NCBI RefSeq assembly: GCF_006152145.1
Contig: NZ_VDFV01000021.1
Location: forward strand, 1 to 56,070
Length of the DNA stretch: 56,070 nt
Origin: Rubellimicrobium roseum
GTDB taxonomy: Bacteria; Pseudomonadota; Alphaproteobacteria; Rhodobacterales; Rhodobacteraceae
Direction: 5' to 3'
Positions 21,926-31,097 of the stretch are shown here, in pieces. The notes under the pieces were generated by a model, which was not told the DNA's origin, made no database searches, and saw nothing but the letters and a program-made list of their open reading frames with translations. How positions within the stretch are numbered: position 1 is the stretch's first letter; each line of letters starts with the position of its first letter. Made by a program: the position numbers and the translations under genes.

Positions 21926-22722
21926 GCGTCGGGCTCGCGGACCCAGAGAACGACTCCCGCCGCATCGGCGGCGGCCACCGTGGCCGCGCGGTCTATCACC
22001 ATGACGCCGCCCGATTCGAGGACGATGGCCGCGAGTCCGGCCTCCTGCGCCAGCGCGACGGTATGGACCCCGATCACCGGCAGGTCCGCCCGCCGGTCCT
22101 GCCCCCGCTTGGGCGCCTTGAGGAAGAGGGCCCCGTCCGCATGGCCGCGCACCGAGCGCAGCATGAAGTCGGTGCCCGGCTGCGCTTCGACGGCGACGAC
22201 CTGCCCGCGGCGGACGATCACGCCCTGGCCCACGTCGGCGGCGGCGAGCAGCCGGTGGACCTCTTCGGCGCGGCGGGCGTCGGATTCGTGCTGCGCCGTA
22301 GGCTGGGCGGCGGTCAGAACACCGGCAGCGGGCAGCAGGTCGGGCGCGATCTCATGCGCAGCGCGCACGACGAAGCCCGCCTCCTCGAAGATCCCCAGCG
22401 CCACCCGCAGCGCTCCGTCGTCGCCCTTGCCCAGCGCTGCCAAAAGGCGTGGCACCAGCGGCATGGTCGCGGCATCGATTCGGGACGGGTCCACCTGAGG
22501 ACGGGCGATCCCGCCCGCGAAGCAGACGGCCTCCACGCCCCGGTCGCGCAGATGGCGCAGCAGCGTGCCCAGATGCTCCAGCCGGAAGGTGACGGGCCCG
22601 GATGCGGGCTCCAGCACCGTCTCCACCCCCAGAGCGCAGGTCATGCTGGCCTCGCCCCGATGCCGCAGGGCTTGGGTCAGGGCGACCGTCAGGGGCCCTT
22701 CGCTGCCGATCAGCGCGATCAT
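21922..22722 (-). CDS. lpxI: UDP-2,3-diacylglucosamine pyrophosphatase LpxI
   Basis: A 266-residue alphaproteobacterial replacement for LpxH, hydrolysing UDP-2,3-diacylglucosamine to lipid X. LpxI-type features are the N-terminal MIALIGSEGPL, the conserved GGIARP, the GLLLAAQPT-like stretch ending ADVGQGVIVRRGQVVAVEA, and APKRGQDRRADLPVIG. The ATG (22722) overlaps the lpxA stop by four bases, and its stop overlaps the lpxB start. This gives a continuous lpxA-lpxI-lpxB translational chain. Confidence 0.94.
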   Translation of the reverse strand: MIALIGSEGPLTVALTQALRHRGEASMTCALGVETVLEPASGPVTFRLEHLGTLLRHLRDRGVEAVCFAGGIARPQVDPSRIDAATMPLVPRLLAALGKGDDGALRVALGIFEEAGFVVRAAHEIAPDLLPAAGVLTAAQPTAQHESDARRAEEVHRLLAAADVGQGVIVRRGQVVAVEAQPGTDFMLRSVRGHADGALFLKAPKRGQDRRADLPVIGVHTVALAQEAGLAAIVLESGGVMVIDRAATVAAADAAGVVLWVREPDA

Positions 22723-23495
22723 CGGGGCGTCAGGAACTGGCGGTCGGTCGCCGCGGCCACGAACTCGGCCCATTCGCGCACCAGCGCGCTCCCCGAGGCC
22801 CCGAGCCCGCGTGCCCTTTCCTGGAACGCGCCCTCGCCGTCGCGCAGCGCCTGATAGGCATGGCGCAGGGCCGAGATCTCGTCCCGCGCGACGCCCCGGC
22901 GCTTGAGCCCTACGAGGTTCAGCCCGTCCAACTCGCCCCGCGGCCCCTGCACGAGGCCATGCGGCAGGACGTCATGGGTCACCATCGCCAGCGCCCCGAT
23001 CATGGCGCCGCGCCCGATCCGCACCCATTGATGGATGCCGGCGAGGCCCCCGATCACCACGTCGTCACCGATGATGCAATGCCCGGCGACGGCGGCGCAG
23101 TTGGCCACCACCACCCGGTCACCGACCTGCGCGTCATGCGCCACATGGCAGCCCGCCATAAAGAGGCCACCCGCGCCCACCCGCGTCTCACCGCCGCCCC
23201 CGGCAGTGCCAAGGTTCATGGTGACGTGCTCGCGGATGCGGTTCATCGGCCCGATGCGGAGCCGCGTGCGCTCGCCCGCATATTTCAGGTCCTGCGGCAC
23301 CTCGCCCAGCACGGCGAAGGGAAAGACGACCGTGCCCGCGCCGATCTCGGTGTCGCCCGCGACGACGACGTGGGACTTCAGCTCCACGCCCTCGCCCAGC
23401 ACGACCTCGGGGCCAACGGTGCAGAAGGGGCCAATATGCGCGCCCTCGCCGATCCGCGCCCCGGGCTCGACGAGCGCCGTGGGATGGATGGCCAT
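22719..23495 (-). CDS. lpxA: UDP-N-acetylglucosamine acyltransferase
   Basis: A 258-residue left-handed beta-helix acyltransferase, the first step of lipid A synthesis. The N-terminal [24 protein letters not shown] starts the hexapeptide repeats. The catalytic His lies in FMAGCHVAHDAQVG (about 120-125), and the H-bonding GGLAGIHQWVRIG follows. The start overlaps the fabZ stop (TGATG). A helical C-terminal domain begins at about 190. Confidence 0.96.
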   Translation of the reverse strand: MAIHPTALVEPGARIGEGAHIGPFCTVGPEVVLGEGVELKSHVVVAGDTEIGAGTVVFPFAVLGEVPQDLKYAGERTRLRIGPMNRIREHVTMNLGTAGGGGETRVGAGGLFMAGCHVAHDAQVGDRVVVANCAAVAGHCIIGDDVVIGGLAGIHQWVRIGRGAMIGALAMVTHDVLPHGLVQGPRGELDGLNLVGLKRRGVARDEISALRHAYQALRDGEGAFQERARGLGASGSALVREWAEFVAAATDRQFLTPR

Positions 23496-23986
23496 CAGCC
23501 GGCCGCGCCCAGATCGACCATGGCGGTGAACTCGGCCTCGGCCGCGAGCTCCCCGTCCACCGTGGCCCGGCCCGCGAAGCGCCAGACCTTGCCGCCCGGC
23601 TTGCCGCGCAGCGTGGTCACGTCCATCAGGAGCTGGTCGCCCGGCACCACCTTGCGGCGGAACTTGGCGTTGTCGATCGCCATGAAGTAGATCAGCAGGT
23701 TGCCAGCCGTCATGCCCAGCGAGGCCCCGATCATCACCCCGGCCGTCTGCGCCATCGCCTCGATGATCGTGACGCCGGGCATGATCGGCGCGTCCGGGAA
23801 GTGGCCCTGGAAATGCGGCTCGTTCACCGTGACATTCTTGAGCCCTTGCGCCCGCGTCGTCCCCTCGATCTGGCGCACGCGGTCCACGAGCAGGAAGGGG
23901 TAGCGGTGGGGCAGGATCTTCTGGATCAGATGGATGTCGGCCTCGGTCACGGCCGCGCCTTGCGCTTCGCTCGTCGGCTGGTCCAT
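23495..23986 (-). CDS. fabZ: 3-hydroxyacyl-[acyl-carrier-protein] dehydratase FabZ
   Basis: A 163-residue hot-dog-fold dehydratase of fatty acid elongation. Active-site residues lie in [13 protein letters not shown] and [23 protein letters not shown] (catalytic His and Glu). The ATG at 23986 follows AAGGGAATTTGGG. It precedes lpxA, matching the usual fabZ-lpxA order; lpxD, often found upstream, is instead in the operon near 50 kb. Confidence 0.95.
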   Translation of the reverse strand: MDQPTSEAQGAAVTEADIHLIQKILPHRYPFLLVDRVRQIEGTTRAQGLKNVTVNEPHFQGHFPDAPIMPGVTIIEAMAQTAGVMIGASLGMTAGNLLIYFMAIDNAKFRRKVVPGDQLLMDVTTLRGKPGGKVWRFAGRATVDGELAAEAEFTAMVDLGAAG

Positions 23987-24055
23987 CCCAAATTCCCTTC
24001 TGGCTGCTTGCGGCCTGCCTAGCAACAAGCCCCCCACCTCGCAAGTCGCGCCCGG

Positions 24056-24712
24056 TCAGTCGCCCGGCACGGCCTCGGGCCCGTCCGTGGCGGCCGGAGG
24101 CGTTGCCGGATCGGTCGCCTCGGACGGGGTCGCGTCCCCGGAGGGAGCCGTCTCCGCGCCGGACCTGTCCGGCGCCGCGGCGCCTTCTCCCATCTCGGCG
24201 TCGATGGCGGCGATGGCCTCGTCGGTCACGTCCACCAGACCCACGCTGAGGAACACCTCGCGCCTCTCGAGAATCACGGCCGCGCCGCTTTCGATCATGA
24301 GTTGCGCCAGCACGGGCCGCACGGCGGTCAGGAAGTCCTCCCGGCTCCGGTCCACGGCCTCCTCAAGCTCGCGCTGCTTGGCATCCTGCTCGGACCGGAT
24401 GGCCTGGACGCGGGCGTCGAAGGCCTCGGCCTCGGCCCGGAAGGCCTCGACCTCCATCGTGGGGCGCCGCTCGGTCAGGGCCCGCTCCTCGGAGGTCAGC
24501 TCCGCCTCAAGCTGCCGGTTCTCGGCCGCGAGGGCGTCGGCCCGCGCCCGGAGGTCCGCGTCGATCGCCTGGCCGGCGCGCGACTCGGCCAGGAGACGGC
24601 CCGCGTCGATCACGAGCACCGGGCTCTGAACCTGCCCCAGCGCCAAGTCGTCCTGCGCCACCGCCCCCAGGGGCGCCAGCGCCAGAAGCAGGGCGACGAG
24701 CCGGCCCCGCAT
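24056..24712 (-). CDS. OmpH/Skp-family periplasmic chaperone
   Basis: A 218-residue exported protein. Signal peptide residues 1-19 (GAVA|QD). A central Glu/Arg/Ala-rich coiled coil (about 40-125) forms the Skp-type tentacle arms, and VLVIDAGRLLAES opens the body. The tail after about 175 is an acidic Pro/Ala/Thr/Asp-rich low-complexity segment, longer than in E. coli Skp. Its start overlaps the bamA stop (TGATG), supporting a joint role in outer-membrane protein assembly. Confidence 0.9.
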   Translation of the reverse strand: MRGRLVALLLALAPLGAVAQDDLALGQVQSPVLVIDAGRLLAESRAGQAIDADLRARADALAAENRQLEAELTSEERALTERRPTMEVEAFRAEAEAFDARVQAIRSEQDAKQRELEEAVDRSREDFLTAVRPVLAQLMIESGAAVILERREVFLSVGLVDVTDEAIAAIDAEMGEGAAAPDRSGAETAPSGDATPSEATDPATPPAATDGPEAVPGD

Positions 24713-26997
24713 CAGAACCGCGTCGACACCGTGAGGTCGAAGTTCTGCGGCCGGTCGTAGTCCTCGGCGATCAGCGGCTCCGTGAAGTTGAAGCGCAAGG
24801 GCCCGAGCGGCGTGTCCCAGAACAGCGACAGCCCGGCGACGGCCCGCGGGGTGAAGTCGTTGCCAATGATGTCCGCGCCGCCCTTGCCCACGTCCCAGAC
24901 CGACCCGTAGTCGATGAAGGCCCCACCCGAGATGCCGTATTCCTCGGGCACGGGCAGCGGGAACTCGGATTCGAGCCGCACCACGGCGTAGGAGTTGCCG
25001 CCCAGCGCGTCGTCAGTGTCCGCGTCGCGCGGCCCGATCCCGCCCCGCTCGAAGCCGCGCATGACGCGGCTGCCCAGGAAGAAGCGGTCGGTCACGCGGC
25101 TGTCGCCGTCCGAGAAGTTCAGCACGCCGCCCTCGATGGTGGCCCGCAGCATCACGTCCTCGCCGAAGACCCGCGTCTCGGCAGCGGCGAGCGCCGTGGT
25201 CTGCACGTAGGTCCGGTCGCCGAAGGCGTATTCCTGGCCGGCGCGGAACACGTAGTTCGTTGCCGTGTCGATGTTGTTGCGCCGGGTGTCGAAGCTGTAG
25301 TTGAATCCCACCGAGTTGGTCCAGATGCCACCCTCCTCGGCCTCGGACTTGATGATGGCGCTCGCGTCGTCGTCCACGTCGGTGATCTCGGTGAACTCGG
25401 TGGCGTAGAACAGGCTGACCCGGCCCCGTTCGCTGATCGGGAAGCCGAAGTTGGGCGAGATGCGGAAACGGTTGGTGTCGTAGAGGGCGCTGGCGTTGTC
25501 GGTCTGGCGATAGGTCAGCTCCAGCCCCGCCTCCAGGTCGCGCCCCAGGAATTGCGGCTCGGTGAAGTCGAGCGTCAGTTGCCGGTTGTCGCGCCCGGTG
25601 GACAGCTGGAACTCCAGCGACTGCCCGCGCCCGAGGAAGTTGTCCTCGGCGAAGCTGCCGATCAGCGCCGGGCCGTTGTCGCTCGAATAGTTGACGCCGA
25701 AGGAGAGCGAGCCCGTGGGCTGCTCGGTCACGTTGACGTCGACGACCACCTGGTCGGGGGCGGAGCCGGGCCGCGCCTCGACCTCGGCCTCGGAGAAGAA
25801 GCCCAGGGCACGGATGCGCGCGGCCGTGGCACGGATCTCTCGCGGGTTGAACGGGTCGCCTTCGACGGTGCGGAACTGCGACCGGATCACCCTGTCGAGC
25901 GTTGTGGCGTTGCCCTCGATGTCGATGCGCTCGACGAAGATGCGCTCGCCCGGCACGAGGGCGTATTCGACGTTCAGGAGTCCCCCCCGCTCGTCGCGGG
26001 TGATGCGCGGCTCGACGCGCAGGAAGTTGATCCCACGCCGCAGCGCCTCGTCCTCGATGCGGGCCACGTCGTTGTCGATCGCGACCGGCGAGTAGGTCTG
26101 CCCCCGCTGCACCTGCACGACCTGCTGGAACAGCGCGGCATCCGCCTCGGGCAGCGCGCTGGTGACCGTGACGGTCCCGAAGTCGTAGCGCCGCCCTTCG
26201 AGCACGTTGAAGGTCAGGAGATAGGCGTCGCGCTCGCGCGTGAGATTGGCGTCGACATTCTGCACTTGGGCGTCGGCGTAGCCGCGCGAGCGGTAGAAGT
26301 CGGTCAGGAGTTGGCGATCCAGATCGATCCGCTCCGCCACGAAGGTGTCGTTGCGGATGATCGATCGCAGGAGCCCCGCCTGCCGCGTCTCCAGCACGTT
26401 GCGCAGCCGCCGGTCCGAGAAGTCGCGGTTGCCGACGAAGGAGATGCGCTCGATCTCGGTGACGCCGCCCTCGGCAATCTGGAACACGAGGTCCACCGAG
26501 TTGTCGTCGCGCCGGATGATGGCGGGGACCACCACGGCGTTGACGCGGCCCGACTGGACATAAGCCTGCGCGATGGCGGCGGTGTCCTGCTCGGCCTGCG
26601 ACGGCGAGTAGACGCGCCGCTCGATCGAGCCCACGAGGCTGGCCAGCGCCTCGTCGTTGAGCGAGGTGTTGCCCTCGAAGTTGATGCGGCCGATCGTCGG
26701 GTATTCGCGGACGCGGATGACCAGCGTGCCGCCCTCGGGGATCACGTCCACGGTCTCGAAGAGACCCGTGGCTCGGATAGCCTGCGCGGCGTCGTTCAGC
26801 TCGGCCGCCGTGACCGCTTCGCCCTGCGCGATGCCCGCCTGCGCGAGGATCGTGCCCTCCTCGATGCGCTGGTTCCCCTCGACCCGGACCGAGCCGAAGC
26901 TGTAGGTCTGCGCCCCAAGCGCCAGGGGGGCCGCCGACAGGAGCAGCGCCGCCAGAACACGTCCGCGCACGCCCGCGCGCCATCCCCAACCGCTCAT
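24712..26997 (-). CDS. bamA: Outer membrane protein assembly factor BamA
   Basis: A 761-residue Omp85 protein: signal peptide 1-27 (ALGA|QT), five POTRA domains (about 28-425), and a C-terminal 16-strand barrel. The barrel has the VRGF-like loop as VMRGFERGGIGPRD (about 648) and ends in a beta-signal with terminal Phe (VSTRF). The ATG at 26997 sets up the signal peptide; the frame remains open upstream. It catalyses insertion of beta-barrel proteins. Confidence 0.96.
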   Translation of the reverse strand: MSGWGWRAGVRGRVLAALLLSAAPLALGAQTYSFGSVRVEGNQRIEEGTILAQAGIAQGEAVTAAELNDAAQAIRATGLFETVDVIPEGGTLVIRVREYPTIGRINFEGNTSLNDEALASLVGSIERRVYSPSQAEQDTAAIAQAYVQSGRVNAVVVPAIIRRDDNSVDLVFQIAEGGVTEIERISFVGNRDFSDRRLRNVLETRQAGLLRSIIRNDTFVAERIDLDRQLLTDFYRSRGYADAQVQNVDANLTRERDAYLLTFNVLEGRRYDFGTVTVTSALPEADAALFQQVVQVQRGQTYSPVAIDNDVARIEDEALRRGINFLRVEPRITRDERGGLLNVEYALVPGERIFVERIDIEGNATTLDRVIRSQFRTVEGDPFNPREIRATAARIRALGFFSEAEVEARPGSAPDQVVVDVNVTEQPTGSLSFGVNYSSDNGPALIGSFAEDNFLGRGQSLEFQLSTGRDNRQLTLDFTEPQFLGRDLEAGLELTYRQTDNASALYDTNRFRISPNFGFPISERGRVSLFYATEFTEITDVDDDASAIIKSEAEEGGIWTNSVGFNYSFDTRRNNIDTATNYVFRAGQEYAFGDRTYVQTTALAAAETRVFGEDVMLRATIEGGVLNFSDGDSRVTDRFFLGSRVMRGFERGGIGPRDADTDDALGGNSYAVVRLESEFPLPVPEEYGISGGAFIDYGSVWDVGKGGADIIGNDFTPRAVAGLSLFWDTPLGPLRFNFTEPLIAEDYDRPQNFDLTVSTRF

Positions 26998-27088
26998 CGC
27001 CACCGCCCGCGTCTTTGTGGTTATTCCGTCCGAGGCGTAGCGGCATACCGTGCGGTTGTCAAAACCAACGGGCCGGGCCCCGCGCCGC

Positions 27089-27226
27089 TCAGCCCAGGGC
27101 GAGGGACTGGAGCCACGCCCCCACCAGCAGCGCCCCGCCCACGGACGCGGCCGCCAGCGCGAGGTCGCGCCCAAGGACGATGAGCAGCCTGAGGCCGCGG
27201 GAGTTGGATCGGATGCTGGCTTGCAT
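27089..27226 (-). CDS. Small (45-residue) putative membrane protein between rseP and bamA
   Basis: A 46-codon frame in the same orientation as its neighbours. Third codon positions are almost all G/C. The protein starts with a polar, Arg/Ser-rich segment (MQASIRSNSRGLR) followed by a hydrophobic helix interrupted by RD (LLIVLGRDLALAAASVGGALLVGAWL). A G-rich possible Shine-Dalgarno lies about 8-13 bases upstream, within a C6-TTCG-G5 hairpin. It lies 68 bp after rseP and 91 bp before bamA. No family is recognised; conservation at this position would confirm it. Confidence 0.5.
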   Translation of the reverse strand: MQASIRSNSRGLRLLIVLGRDLALAAASVGGALLVGAWLQSLALG

Positions 27227-27294
27227 GGCAGGGCCCCCCTTCGGGGGGATGCTGCCCGGCGAAGGGGGCGGAAGAAAGGCGAGCCGGGGGCCGC

Positions 27295-28629
27295 TCAGGG
27301 GCAGAGAAAGAGATCGTTGGCGATCGCCCAGACCATGGTGCTCAGGAGCAGCGACAGCCCCGCGGCCATCAGAACCCGAAGCGCCCGGCCGCCCGGCGGC
27401 CTGCCCGTGACCGCCTCCCAGGCGTGGAACACGAGGTGTCCGCCGTCGAGGATCGGAATGGGAAACAGGTTCATCAGCCCGACGGCCGCGGACAGAACGG
27501 CCAGGAAGCTTACGAAGCTCAGCGCCCCCTGCTCGGCCATCGCGCCCGAGGTCTCGGCGATGCCGACCGGCCCCGACAGGTTGCAGGTCGAAATCGCCCC
27601 CGTGATCATGTGCGCGAAGCCCGACAGCGACGAGGTGATGACGAACCAGAGCTGCGCGAGCGAATCGACGAAGGCGGCGACGAGGCCCGGCGACTCGGTT
27701 TCGGCGGCGAAGAACGGCCCTGCGGTCAGCCCCACGAGCCAGCGCGTCTCGAAACCGCCCTCGGGCAGCGGCAGGTCCGCCCGGCGGGGCGCGACCGTGA
27801 ACTCGATCTCCTCCCCGTCGCGCCAGACGAGAAGGCTGAGAGCCCGCCCTTCCGATTCGCGGACCAGATCCACCAGCTCGTCGAAGGCGCTCACGGGCTG
27901 GCCGTCCACGGACAGGATCACGTCGCCGGCCCGTATGCCCACGTCCCAGGCGGCGCTGTTGGGCGCGACCGAAGCGGCGACGGGCGGAAAGGGATGGGGG
28001 CCGGCGACCGTCAGCTCCTCCCCGTCGCGCCGGATGGCGTAGGGCACCGAATCGGTCGGCGAAAGATCTTCGACCGCCTCGCCCAGCGTTTCCACCGTCA
28101 CGGGCCGGCCGGCGATGGCCAGGATCTCGTCGCCGGGGCGAAGCTCCTGCGCGATGGCCGGGGGCAGCGGCGCCAGCTCGGCGATGGTGAGCGGGTCGGT
28201 CGGCCGTCCCTGCGTCAGCGCCAGCGCCATGAAGATCACGACCGTCAGGAGGAAGTTCGCGAAGGGGCCCGCCGCCACGGTGGCCGCCCGCGCCCAGAGC
28301 GGCGCGCCCAGCATCGTCTGCCGCCGCCGCGCATGGTCGATGCTGTCGGCCGTTCCCCCCACCGAAGCGGCGTTGGCGTCGCCCAGGAACTTGACGTACC
28401 CGCCGAAGGGCAGCGCCGCGACCTGCCAGGTCGTCCCGTGCCGGTCGGTGCGGGAGAAGAGCACCGGCCCGAAACCCAGCGAGAAGACCTCGGCCTTAAT
28501 GCCCGTCCAGCGGCCCACGATGTAATGGCCGTATTCGTGGATCGCCACGATGATCGAAAGCGCCACGACGAAGGCCAGCAGCGTGAAGGCCGCCCCTCCG
28601 AACTGTGGCAGGATTTGCGTCGCGTCCAC
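27295..28629 (-). CDS. rseP: RIP metalloprotease RseP
   Basis: A 444-residue site-2 protease. HEYGH at 31-35 in the first membrane helix is the zinc site; the third ligand motif is ILDGGHL near the C-terminus. Two PDZ domains (about 120-280) sit between, with the conserved FGGYVKFLGD loop. It cleaves anti-sigma factors within the membrane. The start is GTG at 28629, preceded by GGGGAGGG; no ATG nearer fits. cdsA lies upstream without the usual dxr between (see findings). Confidence 0.93.
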   Translation of the reverse strand: MDATQILPQFGGAAFTLLAFVVALSIIVAIHEYGHYIVGRWTGIKAEVFSLGFGPVLFSRTDRHGTTWQVAALPFGGYVKFLGDANAASVGGTADSIDHARRRQTMLGAPLWARAATVAAGPFANFLLTVVIFMALALTQGRPTDPLTIAELAPLPPAIAQELRPGDEILAIAGRPVTVETLGEAVEDLSPTDSVPYAIRRDGEELTVAGPHPFPPVAASVAPNSAAWDVGIRAGDVILSVDGQPVSAFDELVDLVRESEGRALSLLVWRDGEEIEFTVAPRRADLPLPEGGFETRWLVGLTAGPFFAAETESPGLVAAFVDSLAQLWFVITSSLSGFAHMITGAISTCNLSGPVGIAETSGAMAEQGALSFVSFLAVLSAAVGLMNLFPIPILDGGHLVFHAWEAVTGRPPGGRALRVLMAAGLSLLLSTMVWAIANDLFLCP

Positions 28630-28846
28630 CCGGTCCCTCCCCTTCGTGCGCCAGCATCCCGCTCTGCCGCGAACGGCGCCCCGGGCCGCGGGGCATCCTC
28701 GCGGCACAGCATGGCGTTCCCACGACTTAGGCGTGACCGAGCCACGCCGCCACCCGGCACGAGGCGTCAAAATCTCTCATTCGGTGCCAAGAAGGTGAAA
28801 CGAACCGTTGCCGGTCCCGCGTCGCCCGACCTCCGCGTCCCCCGAA
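28630..28846 (-). other. 217-bp gene-free stretch where dxr is expected
   Basis: Between the cdsA stop and the rseP start no protein similar to 1-deoxyxylulose-5-phosphate reductoisomerase is encoded on either strand. The sequence is ordinary in base composition and shows no insertion-sequence ends. I see no gene in it. Confidence 0.7.
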
Positions 28847-29647
28847 TCAGTCCGGGACGCCCGGCACGCCCAGGATGACCGTCACCAGCAGCATGAAGAG
28901 CGAGGCCCCCAGCAGCGCGTCGAAGCGGTCGAAGAGCCCCCCATGCCCCGGGATCAGCGCCGAGGAGTCCTTGACCCCCACCCGCCGCTTCAGCGCCGAT
29001 TCCGCAATGTCCCCCATCTGCGAGGCGAGGCTCAGCGCCATCGACAGCGGCACGATCCAGAGCCCCGTCATGGCGAAGGCATCGAAGGTCAGGCCGACCG
29101 CCGCCGCCCCGATCCAGCCGGCGACCGTGCCCGACCAGGTCTTCTTGGGGCTCACGCGCGGCCAGAACTTGGGCCCGCCGATCAGCCGGCCGGCGAAGTA
29201 GCCCGCCACGTCCGTGATCACCACGACGCCGATGAGCCACAGGAGCCAGAAGAAGCCGAACTCGTGCCGGAAGGTGACGAGGCCCCAGCCCGCCACCTGC
29301 ACCGCCAGAGCGAAGCCGAAGAAGGTGAGCCGCTCGCGCCGGAGCGTCGCCGCGCCTCCGCCGGCCGCCAGGAGAAACAGGACGAGCCCCCAGCCTTCCT
29401 GCAGCGCGAGCTGGCCCGACAGAACGCTGGCCACCAGGGCGGCGAGGAGCATCCCCCGCGTCGGGCCCTGCGGCTCGATCATCGTCCACAGCTCCCAGAT
29501 CATCACGGCCGTAACGAAGACCGTGACCATCTGGAACCACACGCCGCCGGCGATCACCGCGGCGGTGCCGATGGCGATCATCACCACGGCCGAAGCCGCC
29601 CGAGGGCCCAGGTCGGACCACCGCGAGGGGTCCGACAGCGCCCTCAC
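28847..29647 (-). CDS. cdsA: Phosphatidate cytidylyltransferase
   Basis: A 266-residue multi-pass membrane enzyme making CDP-diacylglycerol for phospholipid synthesis. The CDP-transferase signature is near the C-terminus: SALKRRVGVKDSSALIPGHGG then DRFDALL. The substrate-binding region KTWSGTVAGW lies near 168. About seven membrane helices. The start is GTG at 29647, overlapping the uppS stop (GTGA). Confidence 0.94.
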   Translation of the reverse strand: MRALSDPSRWSDLGPRAASAVVMIAIGTAAVIAGGVWFQMVTVFVTAVMIWELWTMIEPQGPTRGMLLAALVASVLSGQLALQEGWGLVLFLLAAGGGAATLRRERLTFFGFALAVQVAGWGLVTFRHEFGFFWLLWLIGVVVITDVAGYFAGRLIGGPKFWPRVSPKKTWSGTVAGWIGAAAVGLTFDAFAMTGLWIVPLSMALSLASQMGDIAESALKRRVGVKDSSALIPGHGGLFDRFDALLGASLFMLLVTVILGVPGVPD

Positions 29648-30396
29648 GCCGGGGCCCTGACTCCGCCGAAGCGGCGGTCACGGGCGGCGAAGCCCCTGAC
29701 GATGCGCCCGAACTCGGCCTGGGTGAAGTCGGGCCAGAGCGTGTCGATGAATTCATACTCTGCGTAGGCCGACTGCCAGAGCAGGAAATTCGAGATGCGC
29801 GCCTCGCCGGAGGTGCGGATCACCAGGTCCGGATCAGGGAGGACGTGGGTGTCGAGGAACTTGGCCAGCGTCTCGGCGTCCACGTCCTTGTGCGAGAGCC
29901 GCCCCATCTCGATCTCGTAGGCCAGCCGCTTGGCGGCGCGCGTCACCTCGTCGCGCCCGCCGTAGTTCAGCGCGATGGTCAGGTGCACGCGGTCGTTTCC
30001 GCTGGTCAGCAGTTCCAGCTCGTCCATCAGCGTGACGAGCTTGTGGTCGAGCCGGATGCGGTCGCCGATGAAGCGCACGCGCACGCCGCGGGCCAGCAGG
30101 TCCCGCGCCTCGCGCTGGATGTAGCGGCGGAACAGCGACATGAGTCCTGCCACCTCGGACTGGGTACGCTTCCAGTTCTCGGTCGAGAAGGCGAAGATCG
30201 TGAGGTACTTCACGCCCAGGTCCGGGCAGGCCTCCACGATCTCGCGGACGCGCTTGGCGCCGGCGTGGTGGCCCAGGATGCGGGGCCGGCCGCGCATCTG
30301 CGCCCAGCGGCCGTTGCCGTCCATGATGATCGCCACATGCCGGGCCCCCGCCGGGGGCTGGCCCGGGCGGGCTTGGGTCGTGCTGTCGAAGGCCAT
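29644..30396 (-). CDS. uppS: Isoprenyl transferase (undecaprenyl diphosphate synthase)
   Basis: A 250-residue cis-prenyltransferase supplying the C55 lipid carrier for peptidoglycan. The catalytic MDGNGRWA begins about residue 25, followed by GHHAGAKRVREIV, FAFSTENWKR and the C-terminal DLVIRTSGEARISNFLLWQSAYAEY family signature. The ATG at 30396 lies 19 bp after the frr stop. Confidence 0.96.
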   Translation of the reverse strand: MAFDSTTQARPGQPPAGARHVAIIMDGNGRWAQMRGRPRILGHHAGAKRVREIVEACPDLGVKYLTIFAFSTENWKRTQSEVAGLMSLFRRYIQREARDLLARGVRVRFIGDRIRLDHKLVTLMDELELLTSGNDRVHLTIALNYGGRDEVTRAAKRLAYEIEMGRLSHKDVDAETLAKFLDTHVLPDPDLVIRTSGEARISNFLLWQSAYAEYEFIDTLWPDFTQAEFGRIVRGFAARDRRFGGVRAPA

Positions 30397-30415
30397 GTCG
30401 GGACTCCCGGGCTGG

Positions 30416-30979
30416 TCAGACCTGCATGATCTCGGCCTGCTTGGCCTCGAGCGTCTGGTCCACGGTCTTGATGTAACGGTCGGTGAGGTCCTGCACCTCG
30501 GACTCCCAGAACTTCGCGTCGTCCTCGGACAGGCCGTTGCCCTTGGCCTTCTTGATCTGGTCCATGCCGTCCCGGCGCAGGTTGCGGACGGCCACGCGGG
30601 CATGCTCGGCGTAGCCCGCGGCGACCTTGGTCAGCTCGCGCCGCCGCTCCTCGTTCAACTCGGGGATCGGCAGCATGATGATGGTGCCGTTGGTCTGCGG
30701 GTTGATCCCCAGGCCCGAGTCGCGGATCGCCTTCTCGACCTTGTTCACCATGCCGCGGTCCCAGACGTTGATGGTGACCATGCGGGGCTCGGGCACGTTG
30801 ATGGTGCCGAGCTGGTTGATCGGGGTCATCTGGCCATAGGCCTCGACCTGGATGGGCTCCAGCATCGAGCCCGAGGCACGGCCCGTGCGGAGCGAGGCGA
30901 ACTCGGTGCGGAGCGAGGCGATGGCCCCTTCCATCCGGCGCTGGAGGGAGTCGGTGTCGAGTTCGAAATCGTCGGCCAT
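30416..30979 (-). CDS. frr: Ribosome recycling factor
   Basis: A 187-residue RRF, which with EF-G splits post-termination ribosomes. The helical bundle halves surround the beta domain; motifs include [23 protein letters not shown], and the C-terminal [15 protein letters not shown]. Length is standard (185). Unusually, a metallo-beta-lactamase gene separates it from pyrH, with which it is commonly adjacent. Confidence 0.97.
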   Translation of the reverse strand: MADDFELDTDSLQRRMEGAIASLRTEFASLRTGRASGSMLEPIQVEAYGQMTPINQLGTINVPEPRMVTINVWDRGMVNKVEKAIRDSGLGINPQTNGTIIMLPIPELNEERRRELTKVAAGYAEHARVAVRNLRRDGMDQIKKAKGNGLSEDDAKFWESEVQDLTDRYIKTVDQTLEAKQAEIMQV

Positions 30980-31097
30980 CTGGGTGCTCGTCCCGTTATT
31001 CGTCGCGGGTTCGGCGTTCTATAGCCACAGGTGCCCGCGAATGTATAGGTAGGCTGTTCCCGGCTTGCGGCCCGGCGGGGCCGCATCCACCAAGCCT

